From NCBI RefSeq assembly GCF_964204645.1, contig NC_134026.1, positions 22,648,650 to 22,712,649 of the forward strand: 64,000 nucleotides of DNA, given 5' to 3'. The DNA comes from Tubulanus polymorphus (taxonomy: Eukaryota > Nemertea > Palaeonemertea > Tubulaniformes > Tubulanidae). Below, in pieces: positions 1 through 13,229 of the stretch (positions are counted from its first letter, which is position 1; each line of letters begins with the position of its first letter). The notes under the pieces are model-generated. The model did no database searches, had not been told where the DNA came from, and was given only the letters and a program-made list of their open reading frames with translations. The position numbers were made by a program, and so were the translations under genes.

Positions 1-3000
1 AGCTCCTAAAATCACGCTGTCTTCTACATGGCGTGTCAAGCCCCAAACGGTCTGCAGAATAACTTCAATTGAGACATGGCGTGAGAGGACCCGATCGATT
101 TTCCGTACAAACAAATGAATAATTGTCATTAATTATCGTAAATATTCAAAGATTTATCATTCTCCGTGGATTGTCAGTCATTTAGACTTAGAAAAAAGGC
201 AAATATTGTTTCAAAAATAGCTCCTCAAATCACGCTGTCTTTCACATGGCGTGTCAGGCCCCAAATGTTCTGCAGTCAATATGGCGTGTCAGGCCCCAAA
301 CGGTCTGCAGAATAGCTTCAATTGAGACATGGCGCGAGAAGACCCGAATGATTTTCCGTACAAACTAATGAATAATTGTCATTAATTATCATAAATATTC
401 AAAGATTTATCATTATACATGGTTTGTCAATCATTTAGACTTAGAAAAAAAGGCAAATATTGTTTCAAAAAGCTCCTCGAATCACGCTGTCTTCTACATG
501 GCGTGTCAGGCCCCAAATGTTCTGCAGTCAATATGGCGTGTCAGGCCCCAAACGGTTTGCAGAATAGCTTCAATTGAGACATGGCGTGAGAAGACCCGAA
601 TGATTTTCCGTACAAACAAATGAATAATTGTCATTGATTATCATAAATATTCAAAGATTTATCATTCTACGTGGATTGTCAATCATTTAGACTCAGAACA
701 AAAGGCAAATATTGTTTCAAAAAGCTCCTAAAATCACGCTGTCTTCTACATGGCGTGTCAAGCCCCAAACGGTCTGCAGAATAACTTCAATTGAGACATG
801 GCGTGAGAGGACCCGATCGATTTTCCGTACAAACAAATGAATAATTGTCATTAATTATCGTAAATATTCAAAGATTTATCATTCTCCGTGGATTGTCAGT
901 CATTTAGACTCAGAAAAAAGGCAAATATTGTTTCAAAAATAGCTCCTCAAATCACGCTGTCTTTCACATGGCGTGTCAGGCCCCAAATGTTCTGCAGTCA
1001 ATATGGCGTGTCAGGCCCCAAACGGTCTGCAGAATAGCTTCAATTGAGACATGGCGTGAGAAGACCCGAACGATTTTCCGTACAAACTAATGAATAATTG
1101 TCATTGATTATCATAAATATTCAAAGATTTATCATTCTACGTGGATTGTCAATCATTTAGACTCAGAACAAAAGGCAAATATTGTTTCAAAAAGCTCCTA
1201 AAATCACGCTGTCTTCTACATGGCGTGTCAGGCCCCAAACGGTCTGCAGAATAGCTTCAATTGAGACATGGCGTGAGAAGACCCGAACGATTTTTCCGTA
1301 CAAACAAATGAATAATTGTCACTAATTGTCTTAAATGTTCAAAGATTAATCCTTCTATATGATTTGTCAATTATTTAGTCTTAGAAAAAAAAGCAAATAC
1401 TGTTACAAAAAGCTCCTAAAACCACGCTGTCTTCTACATGGCGTGTCAGGCCCCAAAGTGTTCTGCCGCCAATATGGCGTGAGAGTACGCGATCAGTTTT
1501 CTATGGAAGCAATTAATTGTCACTAATCATATCTTTAGTTTCAATTAGTTATATATTGTTCATAATCATAAAGTCTAAGAAAAAAAAAACAAATACTGCT
1601 AGAAAAATCGCGATTTGTCTTCTATATGGCGTGTCAGGCCCCAAACGGTCTACAGAATATAGCTTCAATTTACATGGCGTGAGAGGACCCGATCAGTTTT
1701 CCGTAGAAATAAATGAAAAATTGTGACTGATTATCTTAAATTAGTACAATAATCATTAAGTCTTAGAAATAGGTTTATAAATCGTTGTTTCTATTTTCTT
1801 ATGTAAATGTAGCTGATGATCTCCTGATCGTCTCGCACCATAACGGAAACCTGTAAAAAACATATTCGAAGAATTTTACATAAAAATCTTTCGATATATA
1901 TGCATCTGAATATAGTTATGAAGTAAAAACGGGATATAATTTTCTTTCAAAGTGGTTGCACTGAACGGAATACTACAATATAACGTATAAGTACATATTA
2001 TATTTAGACAATATTTAGTAAGTATATATTTAGACAATAAGTTAAGAAAAAATAGAAATTCATTACACATTGACATACCGGTACTTGAAATTATCTCATT
2101 CAGGTTTTACACGTCGTATCGGACTTAAAAACGTGGTCCGTTCGACGCGAACATATATCTTCGTTCCGCGTGAATTACGTGAATTATCATAAATATTCAA
2201 AGATTTATCATTCTACGTGGATTGTCAATCATTTAGACTCAGAACAAAAGGCAAATATTGTTTCAAAAAGCTCCTAAAATCACGCTGTCTTCTACATGGC
2301 GTGTCAAGCCCCAAACGGTCTGCAGAATAACTTCAATTGAGACATGGCGTGAGAGGACCCGATCGATTTTCCGTACAAACAAATGAATAATTGTCATTAA
2401 TTATCGTAAATATTCAAAGATTTATCATTCTCCGTGGATTGTCAGTCATTTAGACTCAGAAAAAAGGCAAATATTGTTTCAAAAATAGCTCCTCAAATCA
2501 CGCTGTCTTTCACATGGCGTGTCAGGCCCCAAATGTTCTGCAGTCAATATGGCGTGTCAGGCCCCAAACGGTCTGCAGAATAGCTTCAATTGAGACATGG
2601 CGTGAGAAGACCCGAACGATTTTCCGTACAAACTAATGAATAATTGTCATTGATTATCATAAATATTCAAAGATTTATCATTCTACGTGGATTGTCAATC
2701 ATTTAGACTCAGAACAAAAGGCAAATATTGTTTCAAAAAGCTCCTAAAATCACGCTGTCTTCTACATGGCGTGTCAGGCCCCAAACGGTCTGCAGAATAG
2801 CTTCAATTGAGACATGGCGTGAGAAGACCCGAACGATTTTTCCGTACAAACAAATGAATAATTGTCACTAATTGTCTTAAATGTTCAAAGATTAATCCTT
2901 CTATATGATTTGTCAATTATTTAGTCTTAGAAAAAAAAGCAAATACTGTTACAAAAAGCTCCTAAAACCACGCTGTCTTCTACATGGCGTGTCAGGCCCC

Positions 3001-5270
3001 AAAGTGTTCTGCCGCCAATATGGCGTGAGAGTACGCGATCAGTTTTCTATGGAAGCAATTAATTGTCACTAATCATATCTTTAGTTTCAATTAGTTATAT
3101 ATTGTTCATAATCATAAAGTCTAAGAAAAAAAAACAAATACTGCTAGAAAAATCGCGATTTGTCTTCTATATGGCGTGTCAGGCCCCAAACGGTCTACAG
3201 AATATAGCTTCAATTTACATGGCGTGAGAGGACCCGATCAGTTTTCCGTAGAAATAAATGAAAAATTGTGACTGATTATCTTAAATTAGTACAATAATCA
3301 TTAAGTCTTAGAAATAGGTTTATAAATCGTTGTTTCTATTTTCTTATGTAAATGTAGCTGATGATCTCCTGATCGTCTCGCACCATAACGGAAACCTGTA
3401 AAAAACATATTCGAAGAATTTTACATAAAAATCTTTCGATATATATGCATCTGAATATAGTTATGAAGTAAAAACGGGATATAATTTTCTTTCAAAGTGG
3501 TTGCACTGAACGGAATACTACAATATAACGTATAAGTACATATTATATTTAGACAATATTTAGTAAGTATATATTTAGACAATAAGTTAAGAAAAAATAG
3601 AAATTCATTACACATTGACATACCGGTACTTGAAATTATCTCATTCAGGTTTTACACGTCGTATCGGACTTAAAAACGTGGTCCGTTCGACGCGAACATA
3701 TATCTTCGTTCCGCGTGAATTACGTGAATTATCATAAATATTCAAAGATTTATCATTCTACGTGGATTGTCAATCATTTAGACTCAGAACAAAAGGCAAA
3801 TATTGTTTCAAAAAGCTCCTAAAATCACGCTGTCTTCTACATGGCGTGTCAAGCCCCAAACGGTCTGCAGAATAACTTCAATTGAGACATGGCGTGAGAG
3901 GACCCGATCGATTTTCCGTACAAACAAATGAATAATTGTCATTAATTATCGTAAATATTCAAAGATTTATCATTCTCCGTGGATTGTCAGTCATTTAGAC
4001 TCAGAAAAAAGGCAAATATTGTTTCAAAAATAGCTCCTCAAATCACGCTGTCTTTCACATGGCGTGTCAGGCCCCAAATGTTCTGCAGTCAATATGGCGT
4101 GTCAGGCCCCAAACGGTCTGCAGAATAGCTTCAATTGAGACATGGCGTGAGAAGACCCGAACGATTTTCCGTACAAACTAATGAATAATTGTCATTGATT
4201 ATCATAAATATTCAAAGATTTATCATTCTACGTGGATTGTCAATCATTTAGACTCAGAACAAAAGGCAAATATTGTTTCAAAAAGCTCCTAAAATCACGC
4301 TGTCTTCTACATGGCGTGTCAGGCCCCAAACGGTCTGCAGAATAGCTTCAATTGAGACATGGCGTGAGAAGACCCGAACGATTTTTCCGTACAAACAAAT
4401 GAATAATTGTCACTAATTGTCTTAAATGTTCAAAGATTAATCCTTCTATATGATTTGTCAATTATTTAGTCTTAGAAAAAAAAGCAAATACTGTTACAAA
4501 AAGCTCCTAAAACCACGCTGTCTTCTACATGGCGTGTCAGGCCCCAAAGTGTTCTGCCGCCAATATGGCGTGAGAGTACGCGATCAGTTTTCTATGGAAG
4601 CAATTAATTGTCACTAATCATATCTTTAGTTTCAATTAGTTATATATTGTTCATAATCATAAAGTCTAAGAAAAAAAAAACAAATACTGCTAGAAAAATC
4701 GCGATTTGTCTTCTATATGGCGTGTCAGGCCCCAAACGGTCTACAGAATATAGCTTCAATTTACATGGCGTGAGAGGACCCGATCAGTTTTCCGTAGAAA
4801 TAAATGAAAAATTGTGACTGATTATCTTAAATTAGTACAATAATCATTAAGTCTTAGAAATAGGTTTATAAATCGTTGTTTCTATTTTCTTATGTAAATG
4901 TAGCTGATGATCTCCTGATCGTCTCGCACCATAACGGAAACCTGTAAAAAACATATTCGAAGAATTTTACATAAAAATCTTTCGATATATATGCATCTGA
5001 ATATAGTTATGAAGTAAAAACGGGATATAATTTTCTTTCAAAGTGGTTGCACTGAACGGAATACTACAATATAACGTATAAGTACATATTATATTTAGAC
5101 AATATTTAGTAAGTATATATTTAGACAATAAGTTAAGAAAAAATAGAAATTCATTACACATTGACATACCGGTACTTGAAATTATCTCATTCAGGTTTTA
5201 CACGTCGTATCGGACTTAAAAACGTGGTCCGTTCGACGCGAACATATATCTTCGTTCCGCGTGAATTATA
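1..5270. repeat. Satellite A tandem array
   Basis: Tandem monomers of about 215-253 bp. Monomer starts (AGCTCCTNAAATCACGCTGT-type) are seen at 1, 221, 470, 723, 943, 1194 and 1409, and again in later copies. Each monomer has one or two boxes ATGGCGTGTCAGGCCCC, then a box ATGGCGTGAGAGGACCCGA, then an AT-rich half. The length difference (about 220 against about 250) comes from an extra 35-bp box copy. Monomers are arranged in a higher-order pattern. The array continues past the left edge of the window and ends near 5270. Short open frames recur at identical offsets in each copy; they are by-products of the repetition, not genes. Confidence 0.95.
639..5270. repeat. Three higher-order repeat units of satellite A (about 1545 bp each)
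   Basis: The copies run about 639-2184, 2185-3729 and 3730-5270. The junction word TCATAAATATTCAAAG lies at 641, 2187 and 3732, giving periods of 1546 and 1545 bp. Each unit is about 1.1 kb of monomers followed by a box-free spacer of about 430 bp (about 1755-2184, 3300-3729, 4846-5270). Copies look nearly identical apart from homopolymer length, such as 9 against 10 A near 3127 and 4671, so the amplification is recent. The last spacer leads straight into the unique flank. Confidence 0.92.
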
Positions 5271-5312
5271 TATAGTCTGCATTTTACTCGGGGCTTGTGA
5301 CGCCCCGCAGAT

Positions 5313-5346
5313 ATGGCGTGACAAGCCCCGGGGCTTGTGACGCCAT
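5313..5346. repeat. Near-perfect 34-bp palindrome at the edge of satellite A
   Basis: The arm ATGGCGTGACAAGCCCC is followed directly by GGGGCTTGTGACGCCAT, its reverse complement with one mismatch. A further partial copy (GGGGCTTGTGACGCC) lies just left at about 5290-5304. The arm is a variant of the ATGGCGTGTCAGGCCCC box found in every satellite A monomer, so this looks like the terminal or subterminal part of the element that generated the array. Confidence 0.85.
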
Positions 5347-5349
5347 GTT

Positions 5350-5740
5350 CTGCTGATTCTTAAGATTGACTTCACTCGAATAGTGTATGATCTCAGTAGT
5401 ACTATGAACCAAATAAAATCGACAAAAATTTGTATTTCCCCATTTGATGCTTTTATGAGACCTGACATTGTTTTATATGCAAATCCCTCATAACACAAGC
5501 GTAGGATTATACCTGTAAAATGCTGGATATGTGTGTGATAATATTTCAGCTGTGTCTAAAGCATTCTAAAATTTTAGGCTTTATATTTTGGTCTGTTTAT
5601 ATCTGTAAATAGTACAACTGCTAATCTACCTCCTTATGGAATTATCTTCACAAGAAATAAGGCTACTCTTCCAAGAAATGAATTAAAATCAACCATGTAC
5701 CATAAGAGTTGAAAAAAAGATATCATGGAATTGTAAGTTT
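5350..5740. other. Unannotated stretch between satellite A and the zinc-finger gene
   Basis: AT-rich single-copy-looking DNA. I see no gene, repeat or RNA in it. Confidence 0.5.
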
Positions 5741-5928
5741 GGTAAATATTTGTGAAGTCTTTGGCCGGAGTGCGTGTGAAGTACCGCGTTATGTGCCGCT
5801 CTCCACGACACGGCTTGTTGGCGCTTGTTTTGGTAGCTTGCATTTTCTGTCGGCCAACGTTTGCAAACTCGTACTCCGTTGCGGGTCGGTGTCATACGCG
5901 GCAACGAAATGCCCGGGCCTATAGCATG
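5741..5928 (+). promoter_or_regulatory. Candidate 5' non-coding exon or promoter region of the zinc-finger gene
   Basis: A stretch clearly richer in G+C and CpG than its surroundings, ending at a possible splice donor (CAT|GTAAAG, GT at about 5929). The next visible acceptor is TTTTCAG at 6041-6047, just before the zinc-finger coding exon. This fits a first, non-coding exon. No TATA box was recognised and the transcription start is unknown. Confidence 0.35.
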
Positions 5929-6079
5929 TAAAGTACTCTTTCGGATAGTGATTCAATAGAGGTACATTTTAGGCTACAGATCTAGATCATGCTTCTCAAC
6001 TCAGGTGGACTATACATTGACACATCACAAATAATTTCTATTTTCAGAATTGTCCAGGGTTGACCCTTCAAAAATTGAA

Positions 6080-9000
6080 ATGACCAGTACAATGCCAGTT
6101 ATTGGCAAAGATGCCAGATCCTCGCAAGTGGAGCCAAATACACCAGTTCTGCGGTGTAAGATTGAAAATGGCCGATTCAAGTGTATTTCCTGTAACGTAT
6201 CAATGGAATCGTACAAATCATTTTCTTATCATTTATGGAAACATTTACATGATGTCGATGACTTAAACTGTAAATGGTGCGAGAAGTTTAATATTGATCC
6301 GAAAACTGTGACGGAAGAAAATGTTCAATGCGACACTATTTTGTCGACAATTGAACAATTGAAGTTGAAGAAAGAAGAGGAGAGAATATTGTTGCTTGAC
6401 GGGCAAAATTGTGATGAAAGTAAACAAATGGATTACACCATTCTTCGGAAAATGTTAGATGTGAATAATAAGGCAAATTCTATTTCGGAGAGTAGATTTG
6501 GTGCTGATGAAATTGACAGTCCGTTACAGTTTACTCCTCCCCAACTGGAGGAAAGTGAGGTATCCAGATTAGAAACAAAATTATCCTATCCCAGCATTGA
6601 CGATAGCCAGCGTGTCACTGATGACGAAACTGAAACCATGAGTGATGAAGATAATAACCTATTGCTTGATACAACAGAAACAAGTGCGGATGAGATTGAG
6701 GAATCTTATTGTGATAACATTAATGATAACTCAAAAGGCGAGGATCCCAAAGGTGCTAATAAACTTTCAGATTTGCCACCAGTTCAAAATGACTCCATAA
6801 ATACCTCTGTGAAACCTCTAGAGTTTATAAAAGCCATGGCAATGAATTTTCCAAGTAGCGATGAAATAGCCGAACTGAACATTTCAGATCATGTTGCTTC
6901 TGAAAGTCAGACAGATATCGCTCCACTCAGTGTCTTCAAGGATTCTCCAATTACCAACAACAGAATATCGAACATTGGAAAACTAAGAGATGAGAACCTG
7001 AATTTAAGCGATCGCGACAATAGCAGTGTGAAATCATCGTCTATCGCTATCAGTGAAAAGATGAATAATGCCACATCAGATTTGCAATCTGAGATGAAAT
7101 GCAGTTACGTTGCTGGGAAATATGTTTGTGAAACTTGCAATATTTCAAAATCATTCCACCGAGCATTTGCATACCATGCATGGAAACATGTCCACAGTAA
7201 GCTATGTAATGAGTGTGAAAAGTTAGGTTTATCTCGACATAGTTCTCCGATTAACATAAAGTGTCCCGTTGTCATTTCTCTAATGGCCACGTTGAAAAGC
7301 ACTGGTGCTTTTATGACTGGATCAAATGAGGAATGTACTGATGGGATGAGTCCTGAGAAAAATCATCCATCAGATGATAACTCACATGCTTCAAATCATC
7401 CTGGTATCATATGCACTGAAAATGACACCAGTGAAAGTGATAACTCACGTGCTTCAAATCATCCTGATATTATATGCACTGAAAATGATACCAGTGAAAG
7501 TGAAAAAGTATTCAATAAAGCCATGGAAGAATCAACATGTACATTGACTCTTCCTACCACAACCGAAGAAGAGTCCCCAAACCAGAATGATAATGACAAT
7601 GATGTGATGGAAGATGTAGTGGTACATGATGAGCAGGAGATGAGTTGTGAGAATATTGTAAATGATGATTGCCATATTTTCCCTGATCCAGAAGCAGAAT
7701 GTAGCCTGGTTATTCAATCAGTTTATAGTCAAGCTGAAGACCCGGAACTTATCGCCGAAGAGGAAAATAATGGAGAGGATTGTGTTTCAAATAAAGATGA
7801 AATATCTGCAGCACAAAGACATATAGAAGTATCTGACCAACAGCTCGCTATATCAAAAAATTATAGGGTTCTTGAAGAAGAGATTCCTGAAAAATCGAAT
7901 GAGTTGATGACACTTTTAAGTAATGATGGTGGTTCGAGTATATTGAACCCAGAACTTGATCCTAACGAGTCAATCGATTTGATATCAAAAATCGGGATTG
8001 ATGCCATTTTAAAGGGTTTTGACAATGACTTGATGACATTAACCGCAGTTACCTGTGAATCCGATAGGGAGATCCCATCTCCTGATCTTATCGTTGTTGG
8101 AGAACAACATACCAATCAACAGCATGACGTCATTCCATCCTTTGCTCACATAACGAGTAATGTGGCGAAACTTGAACAGGCCAAAGGGTATTATACATGC
8201 GGCTTCCTCGGTTGCAATTTTTCATGCACAAGTGAGGCTAACTTCAAGGTGCACTTGAATGAAGAACATCTTGGTACATCATTTCCATGTGTATTTTGTT
8301 GCCATTCGCTTACATCAGCCAGCAGTCTAATCCAGCATATGAAGAGCCATCAGTCAGGTGCCAAGAACTTCATGTTGTACTGTTGCTCAATGGATTGTAA
8401 TTTTTGTACTAACCAAGCTGGACAATTTACGCTTCATCTGGATATGTGCCACTCGACCAAGGAAGATTTTCCATGTTCATTCTGTAACGAGAAATTTAAT
8501 GCAGCTTCTTTGATCAATCATTTGAGACATAGCCTTGTGAAATTAGTTAACTGTCCGTACTGTTTTGTACGGTCTGTCTGTAAGCGAGAAGTTCTGAATC
8601 ACCTGCGAAGAGTGCATCCTTATTTGCCAAATCGTATAGTTGTAACAAGTCGTATGTCTTGTCAAGAAGATAAGAACATTCGGTCCATATCTCCACCAAA
8701 GCCTGTTGAAGAAAGTGAAAAAATGCTTGATTGCCGTGCATGTGGCTTTCAAACAAGTGATGTTGATTCATTGAAGCAACATATTCAGAAGTGTGAAAAA
8801 GCCAAAAATTTCCACCGATTAATGGCTGATAAGAATAACAAGAAAACTGAAACATTAGAGACGACACAAGTATCAAGAGAAGAAGACAAAGTTGTCAAGA
8901 ATGTACCTATCAGTAAACAGGTTGTAGAAGAAAGCGATTCACATAGTGAAGAAAGACATAGATGTCCAGAATGTAAAAAAGGATTTTCATCATCAAAACA

Positions 9001-12000
9001 TTTAAGTCTGCATGTAAAATGTTATCATAAAGGTGAAATCTTGTTGAAATCTGAAGAATGCAATTACTGCAGTGAAAAGAGTCATAACTACAACTGGATG
9101 GTAAAACACAGCAAAGAAGCACATCCCAGTCTACCTGTGAAATATAACATAACTGAAAATGATATTACTTGCGATAACATCAGTTGTGAGAAGTGTACTT
9201 TCATCTATAAGAGAAACAGCTTCAGTAGCTATGTAAGCCATTGTGTCGAAATGCATTATTCTGATAAAGAATTCCTGGAGAATGTGAAGAAAAACCATCC
9301 ATTACTGCAGTTAAAGGCATCACCATCAAATATGCAAACTGCTGACCAAATAATCGACAAGTCAAACGAACATGATTCTGGTGATATCGGTACTTCTCAA
9401 TCGGGCAATAATGTGAATTTACTTAGTTGCTCATCCTGTGATGCAAACTTCCTCTGCTTAGACAAATTTAAACGTCATGTAGCTATGCATTTCTCGGGAA
9501 AAAAGGAATTCAAGTTGTTCAAATGTCAATCTTGCGATTTCATTGGCACAAATAAAATATTCATCCGGGACCATTTAAGGGATAAGCATCCACTGAAATC
9601 TCCTCACATGGACATTCATAATATATGTATCATTGGCACTGGCAGAAATGTGGAAAATGAAAGTTGTGATCAAGCTGACAGCTCTGAAGAAGATAGATCT
9701 GACTCAATAGAATGCTTTTATTGTGATGAAACGTTCAAGAACAATTTCTATTTTCACAAACATATCTATAGCAAGCATCGACAAGATGAACTACAAAAAA
9801 TGAAAAACCAAATCATCCAGTGCATCTACTGTAGTTTCAAAACTCAGTTCGAGTATAAAATACGCTATCACATCAGGACTGAGCACAAAAAAGAAAAGTA
9901 CGGAGTGATCAGAAAAGTGTTAGATGTGTCACATACAGAGAAATTGGCTAGCAAAATGAAGCCAAGAGAATTTGCCAGGGATCACGATGATTCTTCGAGT
10001 ACAGATGATACAAAAACTGAATTGTCTGCACATGAATACACAAAATTGGGTCCACGTAAATTCAAGTGTAACAAATGTTCTTTTACTCAAAGGTCACTGA
10101 GCGCCTTGAAAAAACATGTCATCCGTGCACATCACAATTCGCATCAGTATCAGTGCAAATACTGTGACTTCACAGCATTAGATCGTTCTAAAGTGACAAA
10201 GCATGGTCAAAATGTACACAATAAAGTTTGTATCCAAATTTGTACTACCGTTAAGTCAAATGCTGCATCCTTTTTGAATGCCATTGGGTCAGGTATGAGG
10301 AAGAGATCGTTGAGCCAAGATAATGATGATTTTGTTCCATCAAAGAAGGCAAAAACAAGCAATAGAAAAAGTAGTGATTCTGCAAAAACCTCTGATGAAG
10401 ACTATGGCACTGTTGAAAATGTAGTTAAAAAACAGGCATATTTCAAATGTGCTAATTGTGAATACACTCATATAGATGATAATGTTGTCCGAAAGCATAT
10501 AGCTAAGAGGCATTCCCGATGTGATCCAAATTCATCAGAAGCACTGACCAAAGTTCAACGATCTAAAAGCTTGAAACGATACCACTGTAATTTTTGCAAC
10601 TATTACTCAGACTACTCAATGCGGGATCTTATGCGACATTGCCAGTGCAGACATGATATGGATCCTGAGCCGCTAATGCAGAATAAAAGTAACACATACT
10701 CTTGCAAGTACTGTAGCTTTAAAGCTGAAAAACAAGACATTGTTGAAGCTCATCAAAATGAACAACATGCTCCTAAAAATGGAAATGTCAACAAATCGAA
10801 TAATATAGCTTCAGATAATGAAAAGATTTGGAAGAAAGAAAAAGTAACACCACAAAAATTGAAGACCATTAAGCTGGAAAGTGGTGGTTATAAGTGTCAC
10901 GATTGCACTTTCAAGGAAGAAAAAGATTACGTGAAAAGACATTATGCAGTAGTTCACCTTAAATTACCATGGATATATGGCTGTGGTCATTGTTCATATG
11001 TAACAACATCAATGGCTCATGCAAAAAGTCATGGCTCAAGCATGCATCAGTTGGAAGAATCATACATCGTTAAACGCATTGATGCTAGTAGTATTGTCGA
11101 TTGTTTGGTCAGTCGCAATACAAACGCGTCAAAAGATACAGAGAACGGGAACTCATCAAAGCAAACATCATCCAATGAAGAAGAGACTACTAGTTCACTC
11201 TGCAAGTCAAATGTTCCCACTGGTGATACATATATTTCTAGACCTAGAAGGATAGAATATGTACCTGGACCTCTTCTGCCACCATATCCTGATGGAAACA
11301 AGTTTCGCTGTCCATACTGCTTCTTTCACACGTATTCATTGGAAAATGCTGAAATTCATTTACAACATCACGGGCCCTATCAATACAAATGCACTTATTG
11401 CAGCTGGAGAGGTTTTTGTTCAAGCAGTGCCAAACGTCATTGTAGAATGAAGCACAAAGGTACAAAAGCGGTCTGTATGCATATAAAACCAAAAAAGAAT
11501 GATGCTCTAAAACCAGAGAAAATACCTGAGAAGATTGCTTCCCCGAAACCTAAGGAAAAAAAGACATTTGAATGCTTTTACTGCGATTTTCAAGGAAATA
11601 AACTGTTGGAGGTTAAAGATCACCAAAATATCAAGCATTCCAAGAAGAATTTGAAGATGCGTGTTCATGGCCGTGATTTACTAGAAAAAAACTCTCTGGA
11701 GATCAGGCTATTTAAGGTCAGGTGCGATGGTGATGGATTTTGTCGCTGCAAATATTGTCCCTTCAAAACTAAGATGTTGATAGGTATGAAGAAACATTTG
11801 GGCAACCACTTTCACCTAGTGAACTGCAAATATTGTGACTACAGTGCACCATTCAGGTATATATTAATTTGTTGTTGTGATAAAAGGGAATTTTTTATGC
11901 TATGTTTATGCTTCAATGAATTGAGAAATCTAAGTATATACATGTTATGCTTAATTTGTTGTATTTTGTTTTTCAATGCAGGTTCAACTTGAATTGCCAC

Positions 12001-12279
12001 ATTTCCAAGAAACATCCTTCTCATCCATTGCTGCCCCATATAGATGGAATACGTCTGAATACTTATTGCTGTAACTGGTGCCCAGTTGTTGTCAGAAGTG
12101 AAATGGACTTCATTACACACCTTGCCGAACATTCAAATATATTTAGCAGCACGAGAACTGACTCACTTGTGTACGTCAACATACAACCAACGCTTCAGCT
12201 AAATAAGTTACACCTTCAGAAACCGTTACAATACGTGCAGCACGACCCTGAACTAAGCTTTGTCAATGATGAGAAATAA
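6080..12279 (+). CDS. Giant multi-C2H2 zinc-finger protein (about 2024 aa)
   Basis: Two coding exons, 6080-11856 and 11982-12279. The donor is TTCAG|GTATAT and the acceptor AATGCAG; the junction restores an Arg codon inside a finger. The start is the ATG at 6080. The frame is open up to the splice acceptor at 6047, but the earlier TTG at 6050 is not a credible start, and an upstream coding exon cannot be excluded. I count about 28 C2H2 fingers: two divergent N-terminal ones (CISCNVSMESYKSFSYHLWKH and CETCNISKSFHRAFAYHAWKH), then 26 from about residue 700 to the end, mostly of the C-x2-C-x12-H-x3-5-H type. The N-terminal third is acidic, Ser/Thr/Asn-rich and probably disordered. Fingers are separated by variable linkers rather than the TGEKP linker of KRAB-type proteins. 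A nuclear DNA-binding regulator is the likely role. I do not recognise an orthologue. Confidence 0.9.
7376..7501 (+). repeat. 63-bp in-frame tandem duplication in the zinc-finger coding exon
   Basis: Unit 1 (7376-7438) and unit 2 (7439-7501) differ at only a few positions. Each encodes about 21 residues containing ASNHP and CTENDTSESD. It keeps the frame and lies in the low-complexity acidic region, so it probably changes only linker length. Confidence 0.9.
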
Positions 12280-13218
12280 TGCGGTTTTATAACTGTGCTT
12301 TCTTTGCTTCGTTTGAATTTATCGCGTTTTCCATCAAGTTCATGACAGTATTGTACATAATTAATTATATATTAATTATATTGTACATATTTGGTCTACC
12401 TTTTGCACACCCTTTGGTTAAGTCAATGCTGGTTTGGCTAGTTTAGATATATAGCTTAGTGATTACCTCACTAATTGTCATTCCGTGAAATGTTATCATG
12501 AGGTGTAGAACATCTTTAAATGTTGATTTATTTTCTTTATTGTACATGTACGTTTAACAATTAGTATTAAAGTTGTATAAGTTTAAGTTTCACTGTATAA
12601 TGCATGCACCCCTCAATTTGTATACTATTATGCGTTAGAGATTTTTATGTGTTTACTTAACCTGCTAAGACTAGTCTGTAACATTTGTAACTACATGTAA
12701 TATTATCCTTTAATTCTAATGCTTCCGGAAAATGTATGAGATTTAGATGAACTTTGTTCGGTAGACTCTGCCTTATTTTAAGAGTATACATGTACTGCAG
12801 GGAATATCATAAAATCACGATCTTTTATACAACGATTTATCCGTTGTTATGAACCTAGAATTTTTTCCCCAAATAGGATAATTTCATACTGGATATTTTA
12901 ACGGAACTATTGGTTATAACAAACAAATCTCCTAGTCCCCTGATGTCCTTTGTCACTAGGTTCCCCTTTACCTCAGTTAAGAATTGAATGGAGAAGAAAT
13001 TTCAAAAAAATTCTCCATGAAATCTCATAGACTATAGTGGTTCATAAATAGTTGGCCAGTATTGAGTAAGCCAGAGTCTATTTCTATTCTATGATCATTT
13101 CACTGATATCTTACTTAATTGTTGTGATAATCGTGAGTCAATCATGCATTTTAACTTGATTTTGAAATGATCATTGGAAGTTTTTTAGAAGTTGTAAATA
13201 GCTTGTTTAAATAATAAA
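12280..13218 (+). other. Probable 3' UTR of the zinc-finger gene
   Basis: AT-rich non-coding DNA after the TAA at 12277-12279. A candidate polyadenylation signal AATAAA lies at 13213-13218. Earlier weak variants (ATTAAA-like, near 12565) could also be used. Confidence 0.5.
13213..13218 (+). terminator. Candidate polyadenylation signal of the zinc-finger gene
   Basis: AATAAA in an AT-rich context about 0.93 kb after the stop codon. It is the first canonical hexamer I see on this strand. Confidence 0.4.
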
Positions 13219-13229
13219 ATGGAACAGAT

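Noticed and set aside
1517-5167. Repeated 66- and 69-codon open frames in satellite A as small genes
   Set aside because: They recur only because the 1545-bp unit recurs, one is broken by homopolymer length, and they show no domain or start context.
5187-5498. 103-codon minus-strand frame across the satellite A edge
   Set aside because: It crosses from repeat into unique DNA, has no domain, and overlaps the palindrome.
6050-6079. TTG at 6050 as start of the zinc-finger protein
   Set aside because: It lies directly after a splice acceptor and is not an ATG; the first in-frame ATG is 6080.
11857-11992. Open frame running to 11992 as the true end of the zinc-finger protein
   Set aside because: It reads into an intron; splicing 11856 to 11982 completes a C2H2 finger and adds another.
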